This document shows, piece by piece, positions 1-10,237 of a stretch of DNA of 64,000 nucleotides (its first letter is position 1; the number at the start of each line of letters is the position of its first letter). Source of the stretch: an uncultured Bacteroidales bacterium (GTDB taxonomy: Bacteria; Bacteroidota; Bacteroidia; Bacteroidales; UBA932); contig CAJOLJ010000013.1 of assembly GCA_905235445.1 (NCBI GenBank), positions 49,411 through 113,410 on the forward strand, written 5' to 3'. The notes under the pieces were generated by a model that searched no databases, had not been told where the DNA came from, and worked only from the letters and a program-made list of their open reading frames with translations. A program made the position numbers and the translations under genes.

Positions 1-2
1 AG

Positions 3-608
3 TGGACCGACATGATGATGGAGTTCGTGCCCCTGTACGAGGGCTTCCTCACCTACGGAGGAATGGAGGTCCGTTCCATAGAGGCTGCAGCCCAGGGACT
101 TCTCGAGTCCCTCGACATGGAATACATCAACCAGGGTCCCGAGTTCATTGCATATCTCGCAAAGGAACTGGACGATTACGGTGTGCCCGTGATCCTTCCT
201 GCCGGAGGCCTTGGCTGCCACCTCAACTGTACGGAGTTCGTACCCGACATGCCGCACAACCAGTACCCTGCGGCAGCCGTGGGAGCTGCAGTGTTCATCG
301 CCGGAGGCATCCGGGGAATGGAGAGGGGTACGGTATCGGAGCAGAGGGAGCCTGACGGAACCGAGAGGTACGCAGAGCTTGAGCTCCAGAGACTCGCAGT
401 CCCCAGGCGTGTATTCACGCTCAGCCAGATCAAGTACTGCGCCGACAGGGTGAAATGGGTCTGGGACAACCGCAGCCTCATCGGAGGCCTCCAGTGGACG
501 ATGGAGCCTAAGGTGCTTCGCTTCTTCTTCGGAAGGATGAAGGAGATCGGTTACTGGCAGGAGCAGCTAGTCGAGAAATTCAAGGCTGACTTCGGGGACA
601 GTCTGTAA
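3..608 (+). CDS. tnaA: Tryptophanase / tyrosine phenol-lyase family (beta-eliminating lyase), C-terminal part; 5' end lies outside the window
   Basis: Open frame from base 3; PVILPAGGLGCHLN, GGIRGMERG, LQRLAVPRRVFTLSQ and EPKVLRFFFGRM match the tryptophanase C-terminal pattern. Confidence 0.8.
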   Translation, partial: WTDMMMEFVPLYEGFLTYGGMEVRSIEAAAQGLLESLDMEYINQGPEFIAYLAKELDDYGVPVILPAGGLGCHLNCTEFVPDMPHNQYPAAAVGAAVFIAGGIRGMERGTVSEQREPDGTERYAELELQRLAVPRRVFTLSQIKYCADRVKWVWDNRSLIGGLQWTMEPKVLRFFFGRMKEIGYWQEQLVEKFKADFGDSL

Positions 609-636
609 AATCTTAGCCATAGTATTATACTCCGAA

Positions 637-691
637 GGAACCGCTCCCGTGGATATGGCCATCCATCGAAGGGGCGGTTCCCGTGTTTTTT
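637..691 (+). terminator. Rho-independent-like terminator after the tryptophanase-family gene
   Basis: GGAACCGCTCC...GGGGCGGTTCC hairpin followed by a T run. Confidence 0.65.
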
Positions 692-781
692 GTCCCGGAT
701 GGTGTTGCTCTTTTCAGGCGTAAAGATTATTTTTGCCTCTTGAGGAATCAATAATCCGACATACACACAGTCACTCCCGTC

Positions 782-1249
782 ATGGAAGAACCCCAACTCA
801 ACGCCCACAACAAGGAAGAACATCGTCCAAGCCATAGCGCCGAGCACATCCTCAACCGGACCATGGTTGACATGTTCGGCTGCCCTCGTTCCCGTAATGC
901 CCACATCGAGAGGAAAAAGTCCAAGTGCGACTACCTTCTTTCACGCTGCCCCACACCTGAGGAAGTGAAAGCGATAGAGGACAAAGTGAACGAGGTCATA
1001 GAAATGGCGCTTCCCGTAAAAATATCCTTTGTCCCCAAAGAGGAGGCCGCCCACATGGTGGATCTCACGAAACTTCCCGAGGATGCCTCCCCCACTATCA
1101 GGATAGTCAGCATCGGGGACTATGACGACTGCGCCTGCATCGGGGCCCATGTCGGGAACACTTCCGAAATCGGTTCCTTCAAGATCCTCAGCCATGACTT
1201 TGGCGACGGGGTCTGGAGAGTCAGATGGAAAGTAACGCCAAAACCGTAG
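782..1249 (+). CDS. AlaX-like alanyl-tRNA editing protein (tRNA synthetase second additional domain)
   Basis: HSAEH (HxxxH) and CIGAHVGNTSEIGSFKI (CxxxH) editing-site motifs. Confidence 0.8.
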   Translation: MEEPQLNAHNKEEHRPSHSAEHILNRTMVDMFGCPRSRNAHIERKKSKCDYLLSRCPTPEEVKAIEDKVNEVIEMALPVKISFVPKEEAAHMVDLTKLPEDASPTIRIVSIGDYDDCACIGAHVGNTSEIGSFKILSHDFGDGVWRVRWKVTPKP

Positions 1250-1253
1250 CATC

Positions 1254-1673
1254 ATGAGACACAGACACCCCAAGGGCACGGACCGGTGGAAAACCGACAA
1301 CGAGAATTTCCTTGCCGAAAAGGCAAAGGAGGAAGGTGTGACCGTGCTGGAAAGCGGCGTCATAATGAAACCCCTTGAAAAAGGGCACGGGACCAAGTGC
1401 CCCACTCCATCAAGTGTCGTATATGCCCACTACACCGGTAAACTCATCGACGGGACCATCTTCGACTCCTCCAGGGGGGAAGCACTCCCTGCCCTTTTCA
1501 TCGTAAGGGAACTCATAATGGGATGGCAGATAGCCCTCGTAAGGATGCATGAAGGAGACAGGTACGAGGTGACGATCCCCGCCAAGTGGGGCTATGGTTC
1601 CATGAAGACCGAGGGCATTCCCGCCAACAGCACGCTCATATTCGACCTGGAACTGATAAAGATAGAAAGGTGA
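1254..1673 (+). CDS. FKBP-type peptidyl-prolyl cis-trans isomerase
   Basis: VYAHYTGKLIDGTIFDSS and IPAKWGYGSMKTEGIPANSTLIFDLELI. Confidence 0.9.
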   Translation: MRHRHPKGTDRWKTDNENFLAEKAKEEGVTVLESGVIMKPLEKGHGTKCPTPSSVVYAHYTGKLIDGTIFDSSRGEALPALFIVRELIMGWQIALVRMHEGDRYEVTIPAKWGYGSMKTEGIPANSTLIFDLELIKIER

Positions 1674-1729
1674 CCCTCCCCCTTTGACACTGCATACAGC
1701 GAACGATAACCGACAATAAATCAACTTCC

Positions 1730-2668
1730 ATGAAAATAAGAGCCCTACAGTTCCGCGAAGGCGGATTCTCCACCCAGCCTTTCGCCTTCGGCGGAGAGGA
1801 AGGACCCGAGAGGTTCGACATCTCCGTCAAGTACCGCTCCTGCCTTGCCAACTATCTCATCGACACTGGTGAAGAGGTCATACTGGTCGATACCGGCATC
1901 CCCGCGGGGACTCCCGAGGAGGTCCCGGACGAAAAGACCCTCATCTACACTGGCAAGGACATAGCAAGTTACATGGACGTTTTCGCCGCCCAGGGATACA
2001 AGCCTTCTGATGTCACGAAGATTCTCCTGACACACAAGCATCTTGACCATTCAGGTGAACTGAGGTCATTCCCAGGGGCAAAGATCTACGTCAATTCGGA
2101 AGAGTGTGGTGCAGCGGAACTCCAGGGCATAGGGAACATAGTACCCGTGGACTTCACCGACGGCCCCTACTGCAACTTCCCCGAGAGCCAGAAAATAGCC
2201 GAGGGCATTTACCTCATCAAGGCCAAGGGCCACACCAAGGGAAACAGCATCGTGATAGTTGAGGACGGGGGACTTTTCTACATGATTCACGGTGACATCA
2301 CATACACCGACGAGGCCCTGTACGAGAACAAGCTCTCGGTCGTGTACGATGACCTTCCCGCAGCAAGGGAGACCCTGGACCGGGTGCGGGAATTCATCTC
2401 CCACCATCCCACAGTCTACCTTTCCACCCACACCCCGCTGGGGCCCGAGAACCTGGAAGCAAAGAAGATAATAGACCTGGGTAACCCGTCAGAGACAATC
2501 CCTGTCGGCGAGGTGATTTTCAAGACAGCCTCAGGCAAGTATGTCTGCTCAGTGTGCGGCTACGTCTATGACCCAGGGGAGCATGACGGGGTTCCCTTCG
2601 AGAGCCTCCCCGATGAGTGGAAGTGCCCTCGCTGCAAAAGGCCGAAGGACAAGTTCAACAAGGCATGA
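1730..2668 (+). CDS. MBL-fold metallo-hydrolase fused to a C-terminal rubredoxin domain
   Basis: LLTHKHLDH (HxHxDH); C-terminus [39 protein letters not shown] is a complete rubredoxin with two CxxC knuckles. Confidence 0.9.
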   Translation: MKIRALQFREGGFSTQPFAFGGEEGPERFDISVKYRSCLANYLIDTGEEVILVDTGIPAGTPEEVPDEKTLIYTGKDIASYMDVFAAQGYKPSDVTKILLTHKHLDHSGELRSFPGAKIYVNSEECGAAELQGIGNIVPVDFTDGPYCNFPESQKIAEGIYLIKAKGHTKGNSIVIVEDGGLFYMIHGDITYTDEALYENKLSVVYDDLPAARETLDRVREFISHHPTVYLSTHTPLGPENLEAKKIIDLGNPSETIPVGEVIFKTASGKYVCSVCGYVYDPGEHDGVPFESLPDEWKCPRCKRPKDKFNKA

Positions 2669-2725
2669 CCCCACTCCCATCCTTCGGGGGTCGCCCCGCA
2701 ATTTCACCGAAAATTCCCCACTGCC

Positions 2726-3517
2726 ATGGACATCACTGAAATGATACTTACCCGAAAGAGTGTCCGCACCTTCGACGGGACCCCTCTTCGCAAGGAAGAC
2801 ATGCAAGATCTTCTGTCCTTTATGGAAAACATTCCCAACCCCTGGGGCATCCCGGTCAGGTTCGTCTATCTTGACTGCGAGAAGCACGGCCTCTCCAGTC
2901 CCGTAATCCGCGGGGAAGGGGCCTATGTTGCCGCCATGGTCCCGGAAGTGGAGCACTGCGAGGAGGCCTACGGCTACAGCTTTGAGAAGTTCGTCCTGCA
3001 TGCCTGGTCCATGGGGATAGGCACGACATGGATTGCAGGCACGATGAAAAGGGAGAAGTTCGAGAAGGCGGCGGGAAAGAAGGACGGGGAGATGATGATT
3101 GCCGTGACCCCGATAGGCTATCCTGCCCCTAGGAGGTCCACCGTGGAAAAGATTCTCCGCCAAAGCGTCAAGGGTGACGAGAGGAAGGCCCCCAGTGAGC
3201 TTTTCTTCGAGGGCGACTTCTCCTCTCCCCTTGCCGATGCCCCCGCCCTTGAACTTCTGGAGGTGGTCAGGTGGGCCCCCTCGGCTGCGAACAAACAGCC
3301 CTGCAGGGTAGTGAAGGTCGGAGGGAAGTACCATTTCTTCTGCTGCCACACCCAAGGGAAGCGGGGATCCTCACCCTGGGACATACAGATGGTCGACGTA
3401 GGGATAGCGATATGCAACCTCATGGAAGTGACGGAGGGGTCGGTGAGCTTCGAAGACCCCGAAGTAGCCGCACCCGAGGACACCGAGTACGTGGCCACCG
3501 TATCGGTAAAGCGGTAG
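2726..3517 (+). CDS. Nitroreductase family protein (tandem-type putative TM nitroreductase)
   Basis: ILTRKSVRTFDGTPL at N-terminus; LEVVRWAPSAANKQPCRVV in second half. Confidence 0.8.
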   Translation: MDITEMILTRKSVRTFDGTPLRKEDMQDLLSFMENIPNPWGIPVRFVYLDCEKHGLSSPVIRGEGAYVAAMVPEVEHCEEAYGYSFEKFVLHAWSMGIGTTWIAGTMKREKFEKAAGKKDGEMMIAVTPIGYPAPRRSTVEKILRQSVKGDERKAPSELFFEGDFSSPLADAPALELLEVVRWAPSAANKQPCRVVKVGGKYHFFCCHTQGKRGSSPWDIQMVDVGIAICNLMEVTEGSVSFEDPEVAAPEDTEYVATVSVKR

Positions 3518-3616
3518 ACGGCCCTGCCAACAGGCAAGCATAAGGACTTCCCCCGATGATGCGCTCCATCAAAAGGGAAAGTCCTTTTTCTTGTGTGTGC
3601 GAGATGCTTCGGGCAC

Positions 3617-5371
3617 CTACTTCGATGCGTACCTTGCGGCGCTCTCCCCCGCAATCTTCCCGAACACCACTATATCGGCCACGCCGTTCCCTCCAAGGCG
3701 GTTACCGCCGTGGACCCCGCCGGTAACCTCACCTGCCGCAAACAGTCCCCCTACAGGCACTCCTCCTGTAGTGAGCACAGATGCGCGGTCGTCTATGTGG
3801 ATTCCTCCCATAGTATGGTGGATAGCAGGCTTTACCTCAACGATATAGTATGGAGCAGTGGAAATGGGCCTGGGCATCTGGGTGGACGTTCGTCCGAAAT
3901 CCTCATCTTCCCCCTCGCCCTGGAAGGCGTTGTACCTCTCGACGCTCTGCTGGAGGGCCCCAGGGTCGATCCCTACTTTCCCGGCCAGTTCCCCGAGGGT
4001 GTTTCCTTCCGTCAAGAGTCCTTGGCTTACATAGGTTTCAATGGAGGAGAGGGATTTTCGAAGGTCCTGGTCGAAAAGGAGGAAAGCCGTGCCTCCCCTC
4101 TGCGAGAGGATTGCCCAGGACACGACATCCCGGGTCTGCAGTTCATTGACAAAGCGGTAGCCGTCCCGGTTCAGGAGTATCGCCCCGTTGCCACGGACAG
4201 CCTCTGTTATCATCAGGTTGTTTTTCACTTCCACGGTAGGATGAACCTGGATCTGGTCCATCTGGTAGAGCTCGGCGCCGAACTTGTCCACCCACTTGAA
4301 CGCATCCCCGGTAGCCCCGATGTGGTTCACCGTAGAGAAGCCGACAAGGTCAGAGCGGTATTCCGTCACCATGGAAAGGTTCGCCCCGAATCCCCCCGTG
4401 GCCAGAACGACGGCCTTGGAAAAGATGGTATATCTCTTCCCGTTCTCCAGCCTTACCGTGACTCCGCCTGCGGAACCGTCACGGCGGCGTTTGACGTCCG
4501 TCACGGTATTGCCGGTACGGATTTCAATGCCGAGTTCCGTGGCCTTGGCACTGAGCATTTTCATAAGATGGGGTCCTATCGCGGTACCGCCCTGGGGACG
4601 GTGGGTACGCGGAACGGAGCTTCCACCCATGAGGCCGACGCTAGTGAGGTCCGTCCCGAAGGAGGAGAGCCACTGCAGCGTAGGGGAGGCGCCCCGGACC
4701 AGGGTGCTGACAAGAAGGGGGTCATTCAGATAATGCCCGCCCTCCATTATATCCTTGTAGAACAGTTCCTCGCTGTCCTCAATTCCGAGAGCCTGCTGGA
4801 AAGGGGTACCGGCGGCGTTGATCCCGCCGGTGGAACTGTTGGTGTTGCCACCTATGTAGCTTCGCTTCTCAAGGACAATGACATGGCATCCCTGCGATGC
4901 AGCCTCGATTGCGGCGCTGAGGCCTGCACCTCCCGCCCCGACCACAACGACATCGCACGAAGTGTCCTCGTAATCCTTCACTTCCCGGTGCCTCCCGTAG
5001 GCCGCGTCAATGGCCATTCCCATGGCCTGCATGACTCCGTTGGAAGTTAGGGTCGCACCCGAGACGGCATCCACACCGTCCACCCCCTGGGCGGCTACGA
5101 TCCGGTTCACCATCTCTAACAGGGCCTCCTGGGCGAAGGAGGACTCGGACTGGGTCACGACCCTGGCACTTGCTATCGCATGGTCTTGAACGGTGAGGGC
5201 TACTTTTATCATGCCGCTTCTCCCTTCACCTATCCCTTCGTAGACCCCGTCGAACATCATCTCCTCCCCCTCTGTCACCTCATTCCCTGAGACGCAGCCA
5301 ACGAGTGTAGCCGTCACTGCCACAAGGCAGCAAAAGCATGATGTCAAATGACGGGTAATCCTATTATTCAT
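3617..5371 (-). CDS. Exported lipoprotein flavoprotein reductase (FAD-binding fumarate/urocanate reductase-like) with N-terminal FMN-binding domain
   Basis: Signal peptide ending LVGC; FMN_bind motif DAVSGATLTS; VVVVGAGGAGLSAAIEAA FAD fold; C-terminal GGIHIDDRASVL and GEVTGGVHGGNRLGGNG. Confidence 0.9.
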   Translation of the reverse strand: MNNRITRHLTSCFCCLVAVTATLVGCVSGNEVTEGEEMMFDGVYEGIGEGRSGMIKVALTVQDHAIASARVVTQSESSFAQEALLEMVNRIVAAQGVDGVDAVSGATLTSNGVMQAMGMAIDAAYGRHREVKDYEDTSCDVVVVGAGGAGLSAAIEAASQGCHVIVLEKRSYIGGNTNSSTGGINAAGTPFQQALGIEDSEELFYKDIMEGGHYLNDPLLVSTLVRGASPTLQWLSSFGTDLTSVGLMGGSSVPRTHRPQGGTAIGPHLMKMLSAKATELGIEIRTGNTVTDVKRRRDGSAGGVTVRLENGKRYTIFSKAVVLATGGFGANLSMVTEYRSDLVGFSTVNHIGATGDAFKWVDKFGAELYQMDQIQVHPTVEVKNNLMITEAVRGNGAILLNRDGYRFVNELQTRDVVSWAILSQRGGTAFLLFDQDLRKSLSSIETYVSQGLLTEGNTLGELAGKVGIDPGALQQSVERYNAFQGEGEDEDFGRTSTQMPRPISTAPYYIVEVKPAIHHTMGGIHIDDRASVLTTGGVPVGGLFAAGEVTGGVHGGNRLGGNGVADIVVFGKIAGESAARYASK

Positions 5372-5483
5372 GGAAAATCACTTTTGGTTTGGTTCACAGG
5401 ACCGCCTATCGCGGGCTGATACATAAGGAAACTCTTCCCGCTGAGCGGTGAACCGTGCACGTCAGCTCCTGGAGGGCAGGGTA

Positions 5484-6944
5484 TCAGTTGTCCCAGTTAT
5501 CGGACCTGAAAGGAAGGAGCGGGAAGCCAAGGGCATTGGCGCAGTTGCCTATGAGCCAGTTGCGGAAGCAGTAGCGAACCGCCACGGGTTCGGGGACCTC
5601 GGGGGAACTTACCCTCAGGGCCTGCCAACGGCCTGGAGCCTCCACCGCGGTGGCGGGATGGAAGACCCTGTCCTCCCCCGCGACCTCGAAACCTTCCAGT
5701 CCCTCCGTCCTGGCGAACCCGTCATTCATATTCTCAAAGGTGACGGTCAGGAATCCATCCCCCTTCTCCATGGCCTTGAACTCGGGGCAGAGTCCGCCGA
5801 AGGTGGTGATGGAATAGGTCTTGTTTAGGGCGAGGAAAGCGAGCCTCTCCCCTACCTTCCTCTTCTGGCGGGGATGGATCTGGTGCTTCTCGAAAGGATA
5901 GACGCAGTCGTTTGTCGTGATGATGCCGCTGTTGGGGATCTTCTTGGATGCCTTGTACTGCTGCTCACGGAGAAGGGCTCCCGAGATGCCCATTTCTCCG
6001 CCGTAATCGGCAAAGGGTGCGATTTCCACGATATAGAACGGGATATCCCCCTCCCCTTTCTGCTCCCTCCACTGGGATGCCAGGATGGCAAGACGATCGG
6101 AATACATGTCACCCGGATTGCCGACATTGGAGCAGCCCTGGTAGAAGATGATGCCCTTGACGGTGTAGTTGATGGTAGGATGGAAGGTGGCGTTGCCCCA
6201 GACCATGGAACGGTGATAGTCCATTGGGAACCTTTTGTTGATGGCCTCCTCGGTCAGTTCCTCATCGGTGTACTTCTCAAGGTTCTCCTTTGTAAGCCAG
6301 CTCTCGACGCGGGTTCCGCCCTTGTGGGCCTCGACTATTCCGACGGGAATGTCAAGCACGCTGTTGAGCACCCTGGCAAAGTAGTATGCCGTAGCACTGG
6401 ACCACTGGACATTCTCAGCAGTGCCTTTCTTCCACTGGCAATCCGCATCCTCCAGGGGGACCATCGAGGTCTTGGACTGGACACGGCAGATGTGGATCCC
6501 GGGATAGTTCTTTGCCTCAAGCAGGGTCTCCTGAAGTCCTTCCACGGGACAATTGCCGAACCCGCGCACCGGCATCTCCATATTGCTCTGGCCCGTTGCG
6601 AGCCAGACTTCACCGACGAGAACGTCCTTGAGCGTAATCTTGTCCTTGCCCTGCACGAAATCGATCGTATAGGGAATGTAGCTTCCCTTGGGAGTGGGGA
6701 CCCCGATCTTGAAGGCTCCGTCCTTGCCGGGAGTGACGCTGTAGGTCTTGCCGTCCCAGGAGGTCGTGACTTTGAGGGTCTTTCCCGGGGAGGCCCAGCC
6801 CCAGAGGTTCACATTGGAATTCTGCTGAAGAATCATATCGTCCCCCATGAGGTGGGACAGGCGGATCTGGGCATTGGAGAGAGTCGAGGCGCCCAGAAGT
6901 GCCGCCACGGCTACAAGTGAAAAGTGAAGAAGGAATCTTCTCAT
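5484..6944 (-). CDS. Sialate O-acetylesterase family protein (SGNH/SASA)
   Basis: Signal peptide; LATGQSNMEMPVRG block and IIFYQGCSNVG. Confidence 0.85.
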   Translation of the reverse strand: MRRFLLHFSLVAVAALLGASTLSNAQIRLSHLMGDDMILQQNSNVNLWGWASPGKTLKVTTSWDGKTYSVTPGKDGAFKIGVPTPKGSYIPYTIDFVQGKDKITLKDVLVGEVWLATGQSNMEMPVRGFGNCPVEGLQETLLEAKNYPGIHICRVQSKTSMVPLEDADCQWKKGTAENVQWSSATAYYFARVLNSVLDIPVGIVEAHKGGTRVESWLTKENLEKYTDEELTEEAINKRFPMDYHRSMVWGNATFHPTINYTVKGIIFYQGCSNVGNPGDMYSDRLAILASQWREQKGEGDIPFYIVEIAPFADYGGEMGISGALLREQQYKASKKIPNSGIITTNDCVYPFEKHQIHPRQKRKVGERLAFLALNKTYSITTFGGLCPEFKAMEKGDGFLTVTFENMNDGFARTEGLEGFEVAGEDRVFHPATAVEAPGRWQALRVSSPEVPEPVAVRYCFRNWLIGNCANALGFPLLPFRSDNWDN

Positions 6945-6990
6945 AGCTTCGTCTGTTAAATTATGTGAGTGTGTAAATTATTCGTTTCCA

Positions 6991-7830
6991 TCATTTTCCC
7001 TGAAAATCCCCGGAGGAGAACTCGAGCTGACCGATGAGGCCCTGATTCTTTTCCCGGTATACATACCCGATGGTGTACCCAAGTTCGATGGCCCGTCTCT
7101 CATAGACGGAAAGGACTAAAGAAGAGAGCATTCCCTCCCTGTCACGGAGCATTTCCCTGAAATTGTCCAAGCTGTCCTTGGGCAGGGTGCACAGGAAATA
7201 AAAGATTATTCTCCTCTCCCCCTCAAGCACCTCTATCCTCTGGATGCGGACCTGGGAATCGTTCTGTTCATCCTGGGCGGAAAGGGCTTCACTAATCGAG
7301 CGTAAAGAGGCGAGAAGTTCCTCCTCACCAAGTTCCGCCTCCACTTCGGCGGGATGCACCTCCAGGGCTTTGAGAAGGTCCTCCCCGCTGTCCGAGGCAT
7401 CAGTGCCCAAGGTGAAGAAAGTCACCTGCCGTCCGCCCTCCTCGAAGAACCAGACCTTGCCGCTGGAGCCTTGAGATGTGAAAGTGGTGAACAGGGTCTG
7501 CCGCTTCCCCACGGAGCGCCACTCAAGTGGACCTGTCCCCTCCGAGAAGGTCCTGTTGGAGAGAAGGGCTGTGCGGGCATAGTTCCCGAGGTCGTCCGCC
7601 TTGGGGGTCGACATCACCATGGCCATCCCCTTGCCGTCCGAGAGGAGAAGTCCGGAATAGAAGTATCCCTGGACAGGAGGCACGCTTTCCCTCCCGAAAG
7701 AGAACTCCTTCCAAAGGGAGGGGTCATAGTTCAAGGTGAAAGCATCGTTATGGATTCTTCCCTGCGCCCACAAAGGAGTGAATGCACAGAGAAAAAAGCC
7801 AAGGAGCAGGAATGCTTTCCTCATTCTCAA
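6991..7830 (-). CDS. Secreted protein of unknown function
   Basis: Signal peptide MRMRKAFLLLGFFLCAFTPLWAQG; no family recognised. Confidence 0.6.
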   Translation of the reverse strand: MRMRKAFLLLGFFLCAFTPLWAQGRIHNDAFTLNYDPSLWKEFSFGRESVPPVQGYFYSGLLLSDGKGMAMVMSTPKADDLGNYARTALLSNRTFSEGTGPLEWRSVGKRQTLFTTFTSQGSSGKVWFFEEGGRQVTFFTLGTDASDSGEDLLKALEVHPAEVEAELGEEELLASLRSISEALSAQDEQNDSQVRIQRIEVLEGERRIIFYFLCTLPKDSLDNFREMLRDREGMLSSLVLSVYERRAIELGYTIGYVYREKNQGLIGQLEFSSGDFQGK

Positions 7831-7925
7831 AGGAGTTGATTAGAAAGACAAAAAATGCACGCCCCACCGGGGACATGCAAATATAACTATTCTGAGTGAA
7901 AATAAACTTTGATGGGACAAAGGGA

Positions 7926-9887
7926 TTATTTCGTCATCACCTCGCAGCACTTGTCCAGGAGCAGGTCGTCCGCCGTGGATCTACCGACCCCGGTGTACTG
8001 GACCTCGTCCACTCCGTCCAGTTTGGAAATGGACTGGATGGTTTCCAGCAGTTCATTGTAGTCATGGACCTCATAATCTATGACGAAAGTGACGATTTCC
8101 TCCGTCTTCTGGGCGTTGAGGCCTTCAAGGGAGATATGGAAGTTCTCCACCAGGCAGTCAGCCACGTCCCGAAGCAAGTGGAAGCGGTCCACCGCTATGA
8201 CTACTATCCTGACAGGATAGGAGATGTCATCCAGTCTCTTGAAATTCACCGATATCAGCTGGTCCCCCTCCGCGGAGGCCTGGCGGATGACCTCGGAACA
8301 GCTCCTGGAATGGAGCACCGTGGTTCCGTCCGGTTGCTTGAACCCGATGATCGCATCGCCCGGAAGAGGATGGCAGAAACGGCACCTTCTCCACTTGGAC
8401 GCTCCCCTCTCCCCGAAATAGCCCTTCAGGGCTTTGCGGGCCTTGTATGTCCTGACGTATTCCATCCAGGAAGTGTTGGGGTCCACCTCATCGGACTTCT
8501 CGATGTAGACCATGTCCCCGCGGTGAAGTTCCGTGGAGAGCGGGGAAAGCTTCTTGTTTATGCGGGCGTACTTGGCATGCAGTCCGATCTCCGTATGCAT
8601 CTCGAACGCGAAATCCAGTGCGGTTGCCCCTTTCGGGAGGATGACAGGCTGCCCCTGGGGAGTGAAGACCAGGGTGTCCTCACTCGTGAGGGATGCGCTA
8701 ATGCCTTCCATCAGTGCGAACTGGTCCGAATTGTCGGCTATGTCCTTGAGGACCGTCGTGAACCTTTCCAGCCAGCTTCCGTCCCTTTCCACGATGCATC
8801 CCAGGCGGGAGTTCTTCACCATCCTCTCGGAGGAGATGTGCAGCTCCTCCCAGTTTCCCGAAGGGTTCAGGAACTTCACATGGAAACTCTGGTACCCGTT
8901 GTCCTTGGGGTTGTCGATATAGTTCGTAACGCTCCCGGCCCTTTCCTTGAAGACAGAGGAAAGCAGGGAATAGATGAGAATGGCGGTCTCCTTCTCGCTC
9001 GTTCCCGGCAGCGGGTCATAGATGACCCTTATCCACCTCTTGAACTCGACGCTCTGGAAATCCGCCCCTTCCTCCTGCATGTTGCGCCAGATGCTGTATG
9101 GCTTCCTCTGACGGACCTGCGTGTGCGCGGAAAATCCCCTGGAAGAGAGGAGAAAGTCTATTTCATTGGTGAAGGCATCCACGGAGTTGCGGGAACTCAG
9201 GTCCTCCTCCTTCAAGGCCGCCTCAATGCGGGCGTACTCGTTGGGACAGCGGTAGCGGAAGGAAAGGTTCTCAAGTTCGCTCTTAATCTTGTACAGGCCC
9301 AGTTTGCCGGCCATCGGGGCATAGAAAAAGTCGGTCTCCCCCGCTATCTTCATCTGCTTGGCCGGGCTCATGCTGGAGAGGGTCCTCATGTTGTGGAGGC
9401 GGTCCGCCAGCTTGATGAGCAGGGCACGGATATCATAGTGGACGGAATCGAGTATCTGCTTGAAATTGTCTATCTGCTTGGAGGCACGGTAACGTTCCTT
9501 CTGCTTCTTGGTGACTGCGTCAACGATGAACTGTACCTCCTCGCCAAACTCCTCACCGATTTCCTCGATGGTGGTATCGGTATCCTCGACAACGTCATGA
9601 AGGAGGGCGGCAATTACCGGATAGGTGTCCAGTTCCATATCCCCGGCGACAATCCTCGCAACGGCGAGGGGGTGGATGATGTAGGGCTCCCCGGAATGAC
9701 GTTTCTGTTGGCGGTGCTTTGTGGCGGCATAGACGAATGCATAGCGAAGCAGGCCGATCTCCTCCTCGTTGGGAATCCGCATTCGCATAATAGAGAACAG
9801 TTCCACCGCATCCTGGTAGATGTGATGTGGAAGGTCAAGGTCCCTTGTCGCCTGGAGGACCTCCCGTTGTGTTAAGCTGCGTACCAT
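7926..9887 (-). CDS. RelA/SpoT-type (p)ppGpp synthetase/hydrolase
   Basis: HD domain (SGEPYIIHPLAVA, AALLHDVVEDTD), synthetase block (NYIDNPKDNGYQSFH), TGS and ACT regions. Confidence 0.93.
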   Translation of the reverse strand: MVRSLTQREVLQATRDLDLPHHIYQDAVELFSIMRMRIPNEEEIGLLRYAFVYAATKHRQQKRHSGEPYIIHPLAVARIVAGDMELDTYPVIAALLHDVVEDTDTTIEEIGEEFGEEVQFIVDAVTKKQKERYRASKQIDNFKQILDSVHYDIRALLIKLADRLHNMRTLSSMSPAKQMKIAGETDFFYAPMAGKLGLYKIKSELENLSFRYRCPNEYARIEAALKEEDLSSRNSVDAFTNEIDFLLSSRGFSAHTQVRQRKPYSIWRNMQEEGADFQSVEFKRWIRVIYDPLPGTSEKETAILIYSLLSSVFKERAGSVTNYIDNPKDNGYQSFHVKFLNPSGNWEELHISSERMVKNSRLGCIVERDGSWLERFTTVLKDIADNSDQFALMEGISASLTSEDTLVFTPQGQPVILPKGATALDFAFEMHTEIGLHAKYARINKKLSPLSTELHRGDMVYIEKSDEVDPNTSWMEYVRTYKARKALKGYFGERGASKWRRCRFCHPLPGDAIIGFKQPDGTTVLHSRSCSEVIRQASAEGDQLISVNFKRLDDISYPVRIVVIAVDRFHLLRDVADCLVENFHISLEGLNAQKTEEIVTFVIDYEVHDYNELLETIQSISKLDGVDEVQYTGVGRSTADDLLLDKCCEVMTK

Positions 9888-10237
9888 GACACCAAAAGCA
9901 AAATGAATAAATATTCATAATGGTAAATCCACGATCGCTAATGGGAAAATACGTAGGAAAGAGCATACATTATGCCCTGAAATGCCCCTGAACAGGGTTC
10001 TGCGTAGTCTGAAGTCCCGTTTCCAGAAAATGGATTTCCACAAAGTTAACGCTTTTTATTCATTTTTACCCCATGATTGGCACTACTTGAAGTTAATTTT
10101 TGCCGAAAAAACGGCTCTTTCATGCCGATAATGCATGACAAGGCCAAAAAAGAAATGCCCCTTCCCGATGCAACCAGGGAAAGGGCACAAATAAAAAATC
10201 AAATAGGAGGAAACGTGGGTGAATACCTCTGCACTGC

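Noticed and set aside
3593-5050. 485-aa plus-strand ORF opposite the FAD reductase
   Set aside because: Shadow ORF; minus frame has signal peptide, FMN_bind and FAD motifs.
7896-9875. 659-aa antisense ORF opposite the RelA/SpoT gene
   Set aside because: Mirror of a strongly conserved gene; Gly/Val/Leu-rich shadow translation.
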